From: an uncultured Clostridia bacterium
GTDB taxonomy: Bacteria > Bacillota > Clostridia > Christensenellales > Borkfalkiaceae
DNA: 32,778 nucleotides
Assembly: GCA_947627565.1 (NCBI GenBank)
Contig: CANQWO010000018.1
Location: 1-32,778 of the forward strand
Direction: 5' to 3'
In this document: piece by piece, positions 1 through 7,933 of the stretch
How the letters are laid out: every line of letters starts with the position of its first letter
Numbering within the stretch: the first letter of the stretch is position 1
Translations under genes and position numbers: made by a program
The notes under the pieces: generated by a model
The model's database searches: none
The model's input: the letters and a program-made list of their open reading frames with translations, nothing else
What the model was told of the DNA's origin: nothing

Positions 1-252
1 CAATTCCGACTTTCTTTCTTCGTAGTTGCAAATCCGTATTAACCTTGAATTTCGTCACGCATGCCTCTCGGCATACGCTTCTAAGAATTCTGATTGCCTT
101 ACGTACTTTCGTTTCATCTCCCGTCGGCCGCGCGCTTCCGCGCACCCCCAACGAGAAATTACTCCGTTCTTTGCTATGCAGTTGTCAATCTGCGGAAAAC
201 CTGCAAAAGCAGGCCGCACCTCGCAAAAAAGCAAGCCTCCTCGCGAGACAGC
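1..252 (-). ncRNA. Probable structured RNA or long leader, running off the window
   Basis: No ORF here has the codon use of the neighbouring genes, yet a good minus-strand promoter lies just upstream (259-287). The predicted transcript is rich in hairpins. One has a 9-bp stem around 115-155 enclosing a GC stem (GCGCG-GAAG-CGCGC). Another is an 8-bp stem closed by a GAGA tetraloop around 57-78. A third is CCTGC-TTTT-GCAGG near 200-213. A 20-residue ORF (starting MKRKYVRQSEFLEAY) sits inside but has poor ribosome-site spacing and low third-position GC. I do not recognise the RNA: RNase P, tmRNA and SRP hallmarks are absent. A leader for a gene or rRNA operon left of the window is equally possible. 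Confidence 0.35.
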
Positions 253-258
253 TTCCTT

Positions 259-345
259 ATCATAGCATTTCGTAAAAAATCCGTCAAGCAATTTTGAAAG
301 AATTTTTACGATTTTTTTTGGATTTTTTAGAAATTTTTCCCTACC
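259..345 (-). promoter_or_regulatory. Strong promoter with phased A-tract upstream element
   Basis: On the minus strand, TTGACG (282-287), a 17-bp spacer and TATGAT (259-264). Upstream, 290-345 is almost pure A/T and holds runs of 4-8 A spaced roughly 10-12 bp apart, the pattern of an UP element on intrinsically curved DNA. Such promoters usually drive stable RNAs. Promoter geometry is seen directly; strength is inferred. Confidence 0.65.
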
Positions 346-354
346 CGCGGCTTT

Positions 355-386
355 GGTCCTATATATATGCACGCGCGCGCAGGACC
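355..386. repeat. Alternating purine-pyrimidine tract inside an inverted repeat
   Basis: Positions 360-381 alternate pyrimidine and purine without a break (TATATATATGCA then CGCGCGCGCA). They are bracketed by GGTCCT (355-360) and AGGACC (381-386). The sequence could form a hairpin, or Z-DNA under negative supercoiling. Confidence 0.5.
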
Positions 387-403
387 ATACAAGATATGGG
401 TTC

Positions 404-496
404 TTACGCGGGATCCTTCGTCCACGGCGCGGGGGCGGAGGTCTCGGGATCGTAGTACCACCAATTTGCATGGCTCGCCCATTCCTCGGCCGTCAT
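404..496 (-). CDS. Possible 30-residue ORF of unknown function
   Basis: An ATG at 496 opens a 30-codon frame with codon use like the neighbouring genes and an aromatic-rich core (ANWWYYDPETSAP). It starts just after the rpmA terminator, has no clear ribosome-binding site and no recognised relative. It could be the remnant of a longer gene or chance. Listed because its composition looks protein-like. Confidence 0.22.
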   Translation of the reverse strand: MTAEEWASHANWWYYDPETSAPAPWTKDPA

Positions 497-508
497 GCTC
501 GAAACGGC

Positions 509-541
509 GCAAAAAAACGGCTGCGGAGACCGCGGCCGTTT
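509..541 (-). terminator. Intrinsic terminator of the rplU-rpmA operon
   Basis: Perfect 11-bp stem (arms 516-526 and 530-540, loop AGA) followed on the minus strand by a run of seven T. It lies 15 bases after the rpmA stop, so the operon ends here and does not continue into obg. Confidence 0.85.
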
Positions 542-555
542 TGCTTCTTTTTCGT

Positions 556-828
556 TTACTTCGCGTAGACGCTGACTTGTTTCTTGTCTCTGCCGAGACG
601 CTCATATTTTACGACGCCGTCGGAAAGCGCGAAGAGCGTGTCGTCTCCGCCGATGCCGACATTGTTGCCCGGATGGATCTTCGTCCCTCTCTGGCGCACA
701 AGAATGCTGCCCGCGAGGACTTCCTGCCCGTCCTGCCGCTTGACGCCGAGGCGCTTCGCGTTGGAGTCGCGGCCGTTGTGGGAGGAACCGGTACCCTTTT
801 TATGAGCGAATAATGCAATCAAAAACAT
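556..828 (-). CDS. rpmA: 50S ribosomal protein L27 with a short N-terminal extension
   Basis: L27 of the large ribosomal subunit; its N-terminus reaches towards the peptidyl-transferase centre. The family core is clear: [14 protein letters not shown] near residues 9-22, then [16 protein letters not shown] and [16 protein letters not shown]. The AAGGAG site upstream fixes the ATG at 828. That adds MFLIALFA before HKKG. Most Firmicutes carry a longer peptide ending in LQFFA, removed by the protease Prp; this one is shorter and lacks LQ. The prp gene, usually between rplU and rpmA, is missing: only 43 bases separate the two genes. Whether this extension is still cleaved is open. Confidence 0.97.
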   Translation of the reverse strand: MFLIALFAHKKGTGSSHNGRDSNAKRLGVKRQDGQEVLAGSILVRQRGTKIHPGNNVGIGGDDTLFALSDGVVKYERLGRDKKQVSVYAK

Positions 829-871
829 GATTATTCTCCTTAATTGAATATTCGGGATACGTCCCGTGCGC

Positions 872-1177
872 TCAGACGGTGATCTTTTCGATCTTCACCG
901 CGGTAAAAGGCTGGCGATGGCCCTGCTTCTTGCGCTCGTTCTTCTTGGACTTATACTTGAAGACGATGATCTTCTTGTACTTATCCTGCGCCTGCACGGT
1001 CGCCGTCACCTTGGCGGACTTAGCGGCCTCGCCGACTGTGACGTTCCCGCCGTCCGCGACCATAAGGGCGTTGAACTCCACTTCCGCGCCGACTTCTGCG
1101 TTGAGTTTTTCGACCCGCACGACGTCGCCCTCGGAAACTTTATACTGTTTTCCGCCGTTCTCGATGATTGCGTACAT
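872..1177 (-). CDS. rplU: 50S ribosomal protein L21
   Basis: L21 binds 23S rRNA in the large subunit. The protein begins [14 protein letters not shown], the standard L21 start, and continues with GDVVRVEKL and a basic C-terminus containing [19 protein letters not shown], which is the family signature. Its 101 residues match the usual length. The frame stays open 11 codons upstream, but the ATG at 1177 is preceded by AGGAGG and matches family N-termini. It is first in a two-gene operon with rpmA. Confidence 0.97.
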   Translation of the reverse strand: MYAIIENGGKQYKVSEGDVVRVEKLNAEVGAEVEFNALMVADGGNVTVGEAAKSAKVTATVQAQDKYKKIIVFKYKSKKNERKKQGHRQPFTAVKIEKITV

Positions 1178-1267
1178 TTTCGCGTTTACCTCCTCTTCCC
1201 AGTCTCGCAAGACGTCTTAGGCGACCCACTCTTTCAGGATACTTTGTGCCCGTTCTTAGCGGCTCAT
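1178..1267 (-). promoter_or_regulatory. Candidate autoregulatory leader of rplU
   Basis: About 90 transcribed bases separate the promoter from the rplU start and hold no gene. Firmicute rplU genes often have a structured L21 leader thought to bind the ribosomal protein. The leader contains GGGCACAAAGTATCC and GAGTGGGTCGCC segments that could be part of it. A covariance-model search would decide. Confidence 0.4.
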
Positions 1268-1272
1268 AGGTA

Positions 1273-1301
1273 AATTTATCATACCGAAGGGAAAAAGTCA
1301 A
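1273..1301 (-). promoter_or_regulatory. rplU-rpmA promoter
   Basis: TTGACT (1296-1301), 17-bp spacer, TAAATT (1273-1278) on the minus strand, directly upstream of the rplU leader. Confidence 0.6.
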
Positions 1302-1371
1302 GCGGTTTTGCGGCCTTTCGCATAGAATCCGCAAATTTTTCGCAAACTGCGTCTAAAAGGAGAATTGAAAT

Positions 1372-1815
1372 ATGGATATCAAAAAGAGCGAAGAAGTCCT
1401 GGCGGAAGTGCACCGCAACTGCGAATACGCCAAACAGTCCATTTCCGACATCCTGCCCGAAACGGACGACGAAGCCATCAAGGAAGAGCTCCTCCGCCAG
1501 CACGAGGAATACGAACGCATCGCGGGGAGAGCGGCGCTTCTGGCGCGCGAACGCATGATCGAACTCAAAAATCCCGGTCCCATCAAAAAGGCCATGATGT
1601 GGAGCGGGATCAAGATGAACACGATGAAAGACGACTCCCGTTCGCACATCGCGGAGATGATGGTGCAGGGCACGGTCATGGGCGTGACGGCGCTCCGCTC
1701 CACCATCGGGGAGATGAGCGACGAATTTGCCGATGAAGACGTCAAAGACCTCGCCGAAGATCTTCTTCATACGGAGGAAGAGTTCGAGAAAATTTGGAAA
1801 AAGATGATCGCCTGA
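1372..1815 (+). CDS. Small all-helical protein, possibly ferritin-like
   Basis: A 147-residue soluble protein with no signal peptide or membrane segment. It looks like a helical bundle: charged amphipathic stretches with regularly placed Glu and His (HRNCEYAKQ, RQHEEYERI, LLHTEEEFEKIWKKMI) and a central MMVQGTVMGVTAL helix. This resembles small ferritin-like or DUF2383-type proteins of Clostridia, but I cannot point to a complete di-metal motif, so metal binding is unproven. The ATG at 1372 follows AAAGGAG. It is transcribed divergently from rplU and ends at its own terminator. Function unknown. Confidence 0.75.
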   Translation: MDIKKSEEVLAEVHRNCEYAKQSISDILPETDDEAIKEELLRQHEEYERIAGRAALLARERMIELKNPGPIKKAMMWSGIKMNTMKDDSRSHIAEMMVQGTVMGVTALRSTIGEMSDEFADEDVKDLAEDLLHTEEEFEKIWKKMIA

Positions 1816-1821
1816 GACGTC

Positions 1822-1848
1822 CCTCCCCGTTCGCGGGGAGGTTTTTTT
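1822..1848 (+). terminator. Intrinsic terminator after the helical protein gene
   Basis: CCTCCCCG-TTCG-CGGGGAGG hairpin (1822-1841) followed by seven T. Confidence 0.9.
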
Positions 1849-1873
1849 GCGGCAAACGCCGCTTTCCGCAAAC

Positions 1874-3364
1874 TCAATATAGGATCTGCGCGTCGTCGGG
1901 AAGCGTCAACACGGAATGATTGTCGCCCCGCACCGTAAACTGCTCCTCGTGGAACGTCCTGTGCGGGATCATGTAGACCACTTTCCCCCGCCACGGACCC
2001 TCCAGCTCGGCGGTCAGATAGTGTTCGCGGAGGATCTCCTCCATGACGCCGCGGTTGAGCTCGAGAATGGCCGCGCGGTAGCCGTTTGCAAAACAATCGG
2101 TGACGGCGTTGCGGATGCGCATGGCCATGAAAATGTCCGAAAAGACAAATCCCTGCCGCGTACAGTGCGGGCACGGCTTGAGCATCAGCGAAGTGATATC
2201 GCTCGTCGAGCGCTTGCGGGTAAACAGTGTCACGCAGAGGTCGCTCATGGGCAAGACGCGGCACTTGGCGCGGTCCTCCGCGAGCGCCGCCGTAAGCGCC
2301 GCTTCGACGGCCGCCCGATGTTCCTCCTCCGCCATGTCGATAAAGTCCACCGCGATGATACCGCCGATGTTCCTCAGCCGCACCTGCCGCGCGATCTCCC
2401 GCGCCGCAAGCAGGTTGGTCTCGAACACGGTGCTCTCCAAATCGCTCTCGCCCGTGAATTTGCCCGTATTGACGTCGATGACCGTCATGGCCTCCGTCTT
2501 GTCGATGACGAGGTCGCCGCCGTTGGAGAGTTCGACGCGCGGCGACGCCAAGGCATAGACCTGCTCGGTGAGACCGTATTCCTGAAACATGGTGCGCTTG
2601 CCCGTGTGCAAAACGACGTTCTTCTCGCTGAAATCGCTCCGCAGGCGCACGAGGCGCAAGACGCGCTCATAGAGTTCGCGGTCGCCGACATAAATTTTGC
2701 CGACGCCGCCCAAAGAATCGCGCATGACCTTGACGGGCAGGTCGTATTCGCGGTATACGGCCGTCCCGACGGGCGCGCCGACCGCCTGCTCGAGCACGGA
2801 GCGGTACATCCGCCTCAGATACTCCGATTCCGTCTTGAAACCGCGGGGCGTCGCGTTTTCTGCGGCCGTCCGGACGATGAAGCCCTCGCCCGGCGCGCGC
2901 AATTTTTCCGCCATCTTCAAAAGCCGCTCCCGCGTTGCGGGATCGGTGATCTTGCGGGAGATCCCCAAAAAATCGGTGCGGGGCAAAAAGATGAGATTTT
3001 TCCCGACGAAGGAGAGGTCGCATGTGACCTTCGCGCCCTTGTTGCCGCGGGGTGCCTTGACGAGCTGTACGAGGAGCTCGTCGCCCTCCTTGAGAGAGAG
3101 CTTGCGGGACATGCCCGTGCCGTCGTAGGTGGAGAACTCCGCGGCGCCCTCCTCGAGGGGCAGATAGCAGTTCTTCTCCATTCCGCACGAAATAAAGGCC
3201 GCCTGCATGCCCGTTACGACGTTGGCGACCCGCCCCTTATAGATATTCCCGAGCGCATGGGTGGCGACTTCCCGCTCCGCCCCGACTTCGACCGCCTTGC
3301 CGTCCTCGGCATAGATGACGAGCTGTACGCCGCAAAACCGATCGAAAAACCACTCCTTTTTCAT
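1874..3364 (-). CDS. rng: Ribonuclease G (RNase E/G family)
   Basis: Endoribonuclease that cuts single-stranded A/U-rich RNA in rRNA maturation and mRNA decay. Length, about 496 residues, fits RNase G rather than RNase E. An S1-like RNA-binding segment (HALGNIYKGRVANVVTGMQAAF) lies near residues 40-110. The catalytic metal-binding Asp residues are in VIDVNTGKF and VDFIDM, and the zinc-link cysteines in CPHCTRQG. The frame opens with a TTG at 3376; I chose the ATG at 3364 (MKKEWFFDRFCG), though its ribosome site is weak. It has its own promoter at 3400-3428. The spoIVFA-spoIVFB genes lie just upstream on the same strand. Confidence 0.95.
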   Translation of the reverse strand: MKKEWFFDRFCGVQLVIYAEDGKAVEVGAEREVATHALGNIYKGRVANVVTGMQAAFISCGMEKNCYLPLEEGAAEFSTYDGTGMSRKLSLKEGDELLVQLVKAPRGNKGAKVTCDLSFVGKNLIFLPRTDFLGISRKITDPATRERLLKMAEKLRAPGEGFIVRTAAENATPRGFKTESEYLRRMYRSVLEQAVGAPVGTAVYREYDLPVKVMRDSLGGVGKIYVGDRELYERVLRLVRLRSDFSEKNVVLHTGKRTMFQEYGLTEQVYALASPRVELSNGGDLVIDKTEAMTVIDVNTGKFTGESDLESTVFETNLLAAREIARQVRLRNIGGIIAVDFIDMAEEEHRAAVEAALTAALAEDRAKCRVLPMSDLCVTLFTRKRSTSDITSLMLKPCPHCTRQGFVFSDIFMAMRIRNAVTDCFANGYRAAILELNRGVMEEILREHYLTAELEGPWRGKVVYMIPHRTFHEEQFTVRGDNHSVLTLPDDAQILY

Positions 3365-3399
3365 GCCGCACCCCAAAGGACCCCCGCGGGGTTTTCTCT

Positions 3400-3428
3400 A
3401 TTGTATCACAATTTGTGCGGTTTGACAA
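3400..3428 (-). promoter_or_regulatory. rng promoter
   Basis: TTGTCA (3423-3428), 17-bp spacer, TACAAT (3400-3405) on the minus strand, 36 bases before the chosen ATG. Confidence 0.7.
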
Positions 3429-3517
3429 GGATTTCATGGCTCCCGCAGACGCTTTCCCGGGAATTTCCCAAAGCCGCGCCCCCATTTCAACGCCCTTCAC
3501 CGATTACATTCCGCCGG

Positions 3518-4369
3518 TCACGCCCCTTCGGGCGCCGAAGTTCCGCCGGGCACCAAAGTCCCGAGCGGCGCGCCGTAGGCGCCGTCTGCGAGCGCGCGCA
3601 AAAATTCCTCCTCCGGGAGCTCGGCGAAAAATTCCCCGTTCTCGAACAGGAGCAGCGTCAGATATTTGTCCTCCCGCAGAAAGCGCACCGCCTCGCCCGC
3701 CGTCATGCCGCCGTCCACCGCGACGCGACGTTCCTCGACGCCGTGCAGGAGCCGCTTCTCCGAAAAGACGACGCGGCCGTATGTCCCGCCGCCGAAGTTG
3801 CCCGCGGCAAGGAGCAGGCAGAAGACCAGCGCAGACCAGTTGGGAGCGGCGAAACAGCTTCGGATAAAATAGCCGAGAAGCAGGAGGATGACGAGCGCGC
3901 CCACTACCATGCCCGCGATGCGGGCTCTCTTTTCACCGAAACGCAGGAGCGCCAAGCGCAGGATCCGCCCCCCGTCGAGCGGATAGGCGGGCAATAAATT
4001 GACGAAAAACAGCGAAAACGACACCGAGGCCGCCAATTCGGTGTAGGGATACGTCTCGGGATACAGCCACCACAGCGCGAGAAAGAAGAGGCCCGTCGCG
4101 AGGTTTGCAAGCGGCCCCGCGAGCAGCACCGTGACCTCCGCGCGCCTACCCATGCCCGCGATGTCGCCCGCGATCACGGCGCCGTAGGGCATGAGGACGA
4201 CGCGATCGAGCGTGTAGCCGTATCGCCGTGCCGCAAGCGCGTGCGCAAGTTCGTGCTCGAGCGCCGCGAAGACGGCGGAGAGAAAGAGCAGCAGGCCGCC
4301 CGTCAACGCGGAAAGCGCGCCCACCGCCAAAAAGAGCGGATGAACGCGCAGTTTCTTTGTCAGCTCCAA
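3518..4369 (-). CDS. spoIVFB: SpoIVFB-like intramembrane metalloprotease (M50)
   Basis: Site-2-protease-family zinc protease; in Bacillus SpoIVFB sits in the mother-cell membrane around the forespore and cleaves pro-sigma-K. The zinc motif HELAH lies near residue 39 in a membrane segment. The second conserved motif, NLLPAYPLDGGR, is near 124. About six hydrophobic segments precede a soluble C-terminal domain of about 90 residues, in the position of the SpoIVFB CBS domain but with little visible CBS signature. It overlaps the upstream SpoIVFA-like gene by 10 bases, so the two are co-translated. The motif GGGCATGGGTAGG is embedded here and encodes GMGR. Confidence 0.88.
   Translation of the reverse strand: MELTKKLRVHPLFLAVGALSALTGGLLLFLSAVFAALEHELAHALAARRYGYTLDRVVLMPYGAVIAGDIAGMGRRAEVTVLLAGPLANLATGLFFLALWWLYPETYPYTELAASVSFSLFFVNLLPAYPLDGGRILRLALLRFGEKRARIAGMVVGALVILLLLGYFIRSCFAAPNWSALVFCLLLAAGNFGGGTYGRVVFSEKRLLHGVEERRVAVDGGMTAGEAVRFLREDKYLTLLLFENGEFFAELPEEEFLRALADGAYGAPLGTLVPGGTSAPEGA
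4145..4158 (-). repeat. CATGG motif copy, coding subfamily
   Basis: Reads CGGGCATGGGTAGG on the minus strand, in frame as GMGR in SpoIVFB, extended upstream by GACATCG as in the dus copy. Confidence 0.7.
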
Positions 4370-5079
4370 GCGACGGCGCCCTCGGAGACGGTATAGCAGC
4401 TCAGCACGGCGTCGCCGTCAAGCAGCATGACGCGCACTTCGCCCTCCCCGTCCGTCCATGCGACGGGAACGCGGGGATAGACGGTGTCTCCCGCCGCGCC
4501 ATAGACGTCGTCGAGACCGCTGATGACGGTCGAGAACGAATCGGAGTGACGGATGCGGATGGAATATCCGGTCGTCGCGTTGCCCGTCACCGATTCCAGT
4601 TTGCCCTCCGCGGGCGCATACACGGAGCAGTTGCCCGTAAAGGACATGACGCCCGTCTCGGAGACGGCGACTTCGACGTCCGCGCCGTCGGAGACGACGG
4701 GCGAGAGCGTAAAGTCGGAATACGTCCGCGTGTCCGCCGCAGAGGCCTCGCCGCGGAAGAGCCCGCGCACAAACGTGTTGATCGCGCTCGTCTCCAAAAA
4801 GAGATTGGTGAGGAAGATCGCGGCGAGCAGGACGCACACGGCGACAAATTCCCCGATCAGAATGCGCCCGTAGAGCTTTTCTTTGGGTTTTTTGGCGACG
4901 GCGCGCTCGATCGTTCTGCTCTCCGCATACAGCGGGTCGGCCGTCTCGACGCGTTCGTTGACTTCGTCGATCAGACGGTCGGGAAGGTCCTTGGCGCGTT
5001 TTTTGCGCTCTTTGCGGTTGACCGTCACCGTCTCGACGGGGATCTCCAGCATCTCCGCATAACTGAGTTCATCGTTCAT
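4360..5079 (-). CDS. spoIVFA: SpoIVFA-like anchor protein with degenerate M23 domain
   Basis: In Bacillus SpoIVFA holds SpoIVFB and BofA together and inhibits the protease until a forespore signal arrives. Here a charged cytoplasmic N-terminus of about 75 residues precedes one membrane helix (LIGEFVAVCVLLAAIFLTNLFL). Then follows an extracytoplasmic beta-rich domain with the outline of an M23/LytM fold (SVYAPAEGKLESV, GYSIRIRHSD, GAAGDTVYPRVPVAW). The M23 zinc-binding histidines are missing, as expected for SpoIVFA. Assignment rests on this architecture plus coupling to the M50 gene. The sequence CATACATT at 5136-5143 resembles a sigma-E -10 element, but I found no matching -35. Confidence 0.78.
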   Translation of the reverse strand: MNDELSYAEMLEIPVETVTVNRKERKKRAKDLPDRLIDEVNERVETADPLYAESRTIERAVAKKPKEKLYGRILIGEFVAVCVLLAAIFLTNLFLETSAINTFVRGLFRGEASAADTRTYSDFTLSPVVSDGADVEVAVSETGVMSFTGNCSVYAPAEGKLESVTGNATTGYSIRIRHSDSFSTVISGLDDVYGAAGDTVYPRVPVAWTDGEGEVRVMLLDGDAVLSCYTVSEGAVAWS

Positions 5080-5247
5080 TTCAACACCTCACAAGTTGGC
5101 TTTGCTCCGAGTCCTTTTCCCCCTCGGGCAATCATAATGTATGCGGAATGTGACGCCGTTAGAAGAACTTTTGCCGCGCGGATCGAGAAAGTTTTGCGCG
5201 AATTTCGCCGAAAAAGAAAAAAATTTTCATCTTTGTTCCGCAACGGC

Positions 5248-5278
5248 TTGACTTTTTCGAATTTTCAAGTATACTTGA
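5248..5278 (+). promoter_or_regulatory. Esterase promoter with overlapping palindromic operator
   Basis: TTGACT (5248-5253), 16-bp spacer, TATACT (5270-5275). The -10 lies inside a perfect 14-bp palindrome, TCAAGTATACTTGA (5265-5278), so a dimeric repressor could block RNA polymerase directly. Confidence 0.7.
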
Positions 5279-5302
5279 GATATCACAACCAAGGAGCAAC
5301 CC

Positions 5303-6709
5303 ATGAAACCCTCGAAGATCGTCTCCGTGCTTCTCGGCGCCGCGTTCGGCGCATCCTTCCTGCTCTTGAGCGCGTGCGGCTCCCCGCCCGACCCCATCGT
5401 GCCGGACAGCGTCGCGCTTCCCGAAGAGACGTATGTGATGCTTGCGGGCGATCCGGCGCTCGGTACATATCAGCTTGCGCCCGTCGCCGCGCTCCATGAA
5501 AAAAATCTCGAAAATGCCGCGTTCGAATATACGGTGAGCGACCCCGAAGTCGCCTCCGTCGATGAGACGGGCCTCGTCACCGCCCTCTCCGCGGGCCGCG
5601 CGACGGTCACGGCGACGTTTGTCTCGGAGGCCGAGCAGAAGGTCTCCGACAGCATGACCCTGACCGTCTACTCCGACGCAACGTCCGAAGAGATCAATTC
5701 CTTCGGGGAGGAATACGTCAATCTCTACGGGCGGATGGACAACGATACGGCGGGCGAGCTCCACATCGACAACGTGGGCTCGGGCGTCGAAGTCGCGTTT
5801 TACGGCACCGAGCTGAAGGCCGACTTCACCGTCACGCCCCCGCCCTACGGCCAAAAGATGTACGGCCACATCTTCATCGACGGCGAGATGCAGCCCTTCG
5901 CCCCCATCGAGACGGGGACGGGGCTCGTCCTCGCGACGGGCCTCAAGGCCGGCATCCATACCGTCGGCGTCTATAAGTCGAGCGAGATCAACGAGGGCAG
6001 GCTGACCGTCAGGGCATTCTATGCCGACCGCTTCCTCAAAATTCCCGAAAAGTCCGACCTCAAGATGGAATTTATCGGCGACTCCATCACCTGCGGCTAC
6101 GGCGATCTGCTCTATGCCGGCTTCGACGAAAACGGCAACTCCATCCTGCGCTCCCCCGCAAATTCCGACGCCTGCGCGGCGTATGCCTTCCTCACGGGCA
6201 AGATGCTCGGCGCCGATTTCGACATCATCTCCTACTCGGGCATCTGCGTCTCCGCATTCATGTGGGGCGGCACCCTCAATATGGAGGAGCTGCACACCTA
6301 TGCCTCCCTGAACACCAAAACGCCGTTCCGCTACAAGGAGGATATGGACGTCGTCGTGCTCAATCTCGGCACCAACGACGGATCGTACATCGATCGCGAG
6401 GACCATTCCTACCGCAAGAAATTCCCCACGGATTATCAAAATTTCCTCACCCATCTGCGTGCGATCTACCCCGAAGCCTACATCGTCTGCATCTACGGCA
6501 TGATGGGGCTGAATCAAAACATCCACAAGGGCATCCAAACGGCCGTGGAGGCCATGAACGACGCCAAGATCGTCTATACGTCGAAATTTGCCGCCAATAC
6601 GGCCGCCATCAACAACCATCCGCACATGTCCGCGCAAAAGAGCTACGCGGAAACGCTGACGAAATTCATACAAGACCTGCTCGCGGACGGCGCAACGGCC
6701 AACCCGTGA
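5303..6709 (+). CDS. Secreted SGNH-hydrolase lipoprotein (CE2-type esterase)
   Basis: A 468-residue predicted surface lipoprotein. A signal peptide ends in the lipobox LLSAC (Cys25). Residues about 60-125 form a BIG2-like Ig domain (YTVSDPEVASVDETGLVTALSAGRATVTATF). A beta-rich domain of about 120 residues follows, as in the N-terminal jelly roll of CE2 carbohydrate esterases. The C-terminal SGNH hydrolase has the nucleophile Ser in FIGDSITCGYG (near residue 261), the GTND block near 356 and the catalytic His in NNHPHMSAQKSY near 439. CE2 enzymes remove acetyl groups from plant polysaccharides, but the substrate here is not shown. It is monocistronic, with AAGGAG upstream of the ATG. Confidence 0.9.
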   Translation: MKPSKIVSVLLGAAFGASFLLLSACGSPPDPIVPDSVALPEETYVMLAGDPALGTYQLAPVAALHEKNLENAAFEYTVSDPEVASVDETGLVTALSAGRATVTATFVSEAEQKVSDSMTLTVYSDATSEEINSFGEEYVNLYGRMDNDTAGELHIDNVGSGVEVAFYGTELKADFTVTPPPYGQKMYGHIFIDGEMQPFAPIETGTGLVLATGLKAGIHTVGVYKSSEINEGRLTVRAFYADRFLKIPEKSDLKMEFIGDSITCGYGDLLYAGFDENGNSILRSPANSDACAAYAFLTGKMLGADFDIISYSGICVSAFMWGGTLNMEELHTYASLNTKTPFRYKEDMDVVVLNLGTNDGSYIDREDHSYRKKFPTDYQNFLTHLRAIYPEAYIVCIYGMMGLNQNIHKGIQTAVEAMNDAKIVYTSKFAANTAAINNHPHMSAQKSYAETLTKFIQDLLADGATANP

Positions 6710-6740
6710 CGAATTACAGAACGGAATAACAAATATGAAA

Positions 6741-6774
6741 ACGCCGCCCCGCGCTGAGCGCGGGGCGGCGTTTC
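6741..6774. terminator. Bidirectional terminator between esterase and nifS
   Basis: Perfect 14-bp stem (arms 6741-6754 and 6758-6771, loop TGA) with T-rich sequence on both sides. It serves the plus-strand esterase and the convergent cysteine desulfurase. Confidence 0.85.
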
Positions 6775-6786
6775 TTATGTCATTTT

Positions 6787-7878
6787 TTACAGTCGGCCGA
6801 GGCAATCGAGGAGCACCGACGCGGCGGCGTCGACTTCCGCCTCCGTCGTCTCCCGTCCGAAGGAGAAGCGCAGGGCGCCCGCCGCCTCTTCGGGCGTTCT
6901 CCCCATCGCGAGCATGACGTGGGAGGGCTTGGGATCGTGCGCCGAACACGCCGCCCCGCCCGAGGCCGCGACGCCCTTGAGGTCGAGAAGGTTGAGGAGC
7001 ACCGCGCTCCCGCCCTTCACCGTGAGATGGGAGAGATTGGGCGCGCGATTTGCGCCGTCGACGCGCACCTTGTCCCCGAGCACCGCCGCGAGTTTGCGCT
7101 CGAACCGGTCGCGCAGGGCGGCCGTGTGCGCCGAAAAGCGCTCCCGCTCCGCCTGCGCCAGCTCCAGCGCCTTTGCGAACCCGACGATGCCCGCGACGTT
7201 GAGCGTTCCGCCCCTGAGCCCGCGCTCCTGTTCGCCGCCCGCGATGAGCGGCCTGAGCGGCACGCCCTTTTTGACGATGAGCGCCCCCACGCCCTTGGGC
7301 CCGCCGAGCTTGTGCCCCGAGAGCGACAGCCCGTCCGCGCAGGCCGCGACGCGCCGCAGATCCTGCGAACATGCGGCCTGCACGCAATCGGTAAAGAAGT
7401 GGGCGCCGCGCGCATGCGTAAGCGCCGCAAGTTGCTCCACGGGCTGGATGCAACCCGTCTCATTGTTGACGGTCATCACGCAGACGAGGCCCGTTCTCTC
7501 GGACATGGTATGCCCCAATTGCGTCTCCGTGACGATCCCATCCCGCGAAACGGGGCAAATGCGCGTATTTTCCGCCCTCTGCGGGGCCGCGGAGAGCACG
7601 GCGGCGTGTTCGATGGCCGAGCAGACGGCTTCTCCCCTACCCATGCCCAAAACAGCCCAGTTGTCGGCCTCCGTTCCGCCCGATGTAAAATACACTTCGG
7701 AAGGAGATACGCCGCAAACGCCCGCGATCCGATCGCGGGCGTCGGTGACGTATTTCGCCGCCCTACGGCCGTAGCCGTGCAGGGAATCGGGATTGCCGAT
7801 TTCCCCAAGGGCGGGCATCATGGCCTCGAGGACCTCGGGGCGGAGCGGCGCCGTGGCCGCATGATCCAAATAAATCAT
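6787..7878 (-). CDS. Cysteine desulfurase (NifS/IscS class)
   Basis: PLP enzyme that takes sulfur from cysteine as an enzyme persulfide, for Fe-S clusters or tRNA thiolation. It starts MIYLDHAATAPLRPEV. The PLP lysine is in LSGHKLGGPKGVGAL, NNETGCIQPV is conserved, and the persulfide cysteine is in SGGAACSAHDPKPSHVMLAMG. Length is 363 residues. The frame extends 13 codons upstream, but the ATG at 7878 follows AAGGA and matches the family. No iscU, mnmA or thiI gene is adjacent, so the acceptor cannot be told from context. Two copies of the window's CATGG motif lie in this gene, one encoding GMGR and one on the opposite strand. Confidence 0.93.
   Translation of the reverse strand: MIYLDHAATAPLRPEVLEAMMPALGEIGNPDSLHGYGRRAAKYVTDARDRIAGVCGVSPSEVYFTSGGTEADNWAVLGMGRGEAVCSAIEHAAVLSAAPQRAENTRICPVSRDGIVTETQLGHTMSERTGLVCVMTVNNETGCIQPVEQLAALTHARGAHFFTDCVQAACSQDLRRVAACADGLSLSGHKLGGPKGVGALIVKKGVPLRPLIAGGEQERGLRGGTLNVAGIVGFAKALELAQAERERFSAHTAALRDRFERKLAAVLGDKVRVDGANRAPNLSHLTVKGGSAVLLNLLDLKGVAASGGAACSAHDPKPSHVMLAMGRTPEEAAGALRFSFGRETTEAEVDAAASVLLDCLGRL
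7500..7512 (+). repeat. CATGG motif copy inside nifS
   Basis: CGGACATGGTATG on the strand opposite to the gene. It is followed by CCCCAAT and CGTCT, shared with the copy in dus. Confidence 0.7.
7636..7648 (-). repeat. CATGG motif copy, coding subfamily
   Basis: GGGCATGGGTAGG on the minus strand, in frame as GMGR in the cysteine desulfurase. Confidence 0.7.
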
Positions 7879-7933
7879 ACCGTGTTCCTTGGGCGTTCGC
7901 GCGCCGAACTTTCGCATAAAACGCCGCGCACGC

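Noticed and set aside
55..471. 138-residue minus-strand ORF at the left end
   Set aside because: Crosses the A-tract region, the promoter and hairpins; codon use unlike the other genes. A structured RNA is the better reading.
3365..3376. TTG at 3376 as the rng start
   Set aside because: Only four codons longer and with no better ribosome site than the ATG at 3364.
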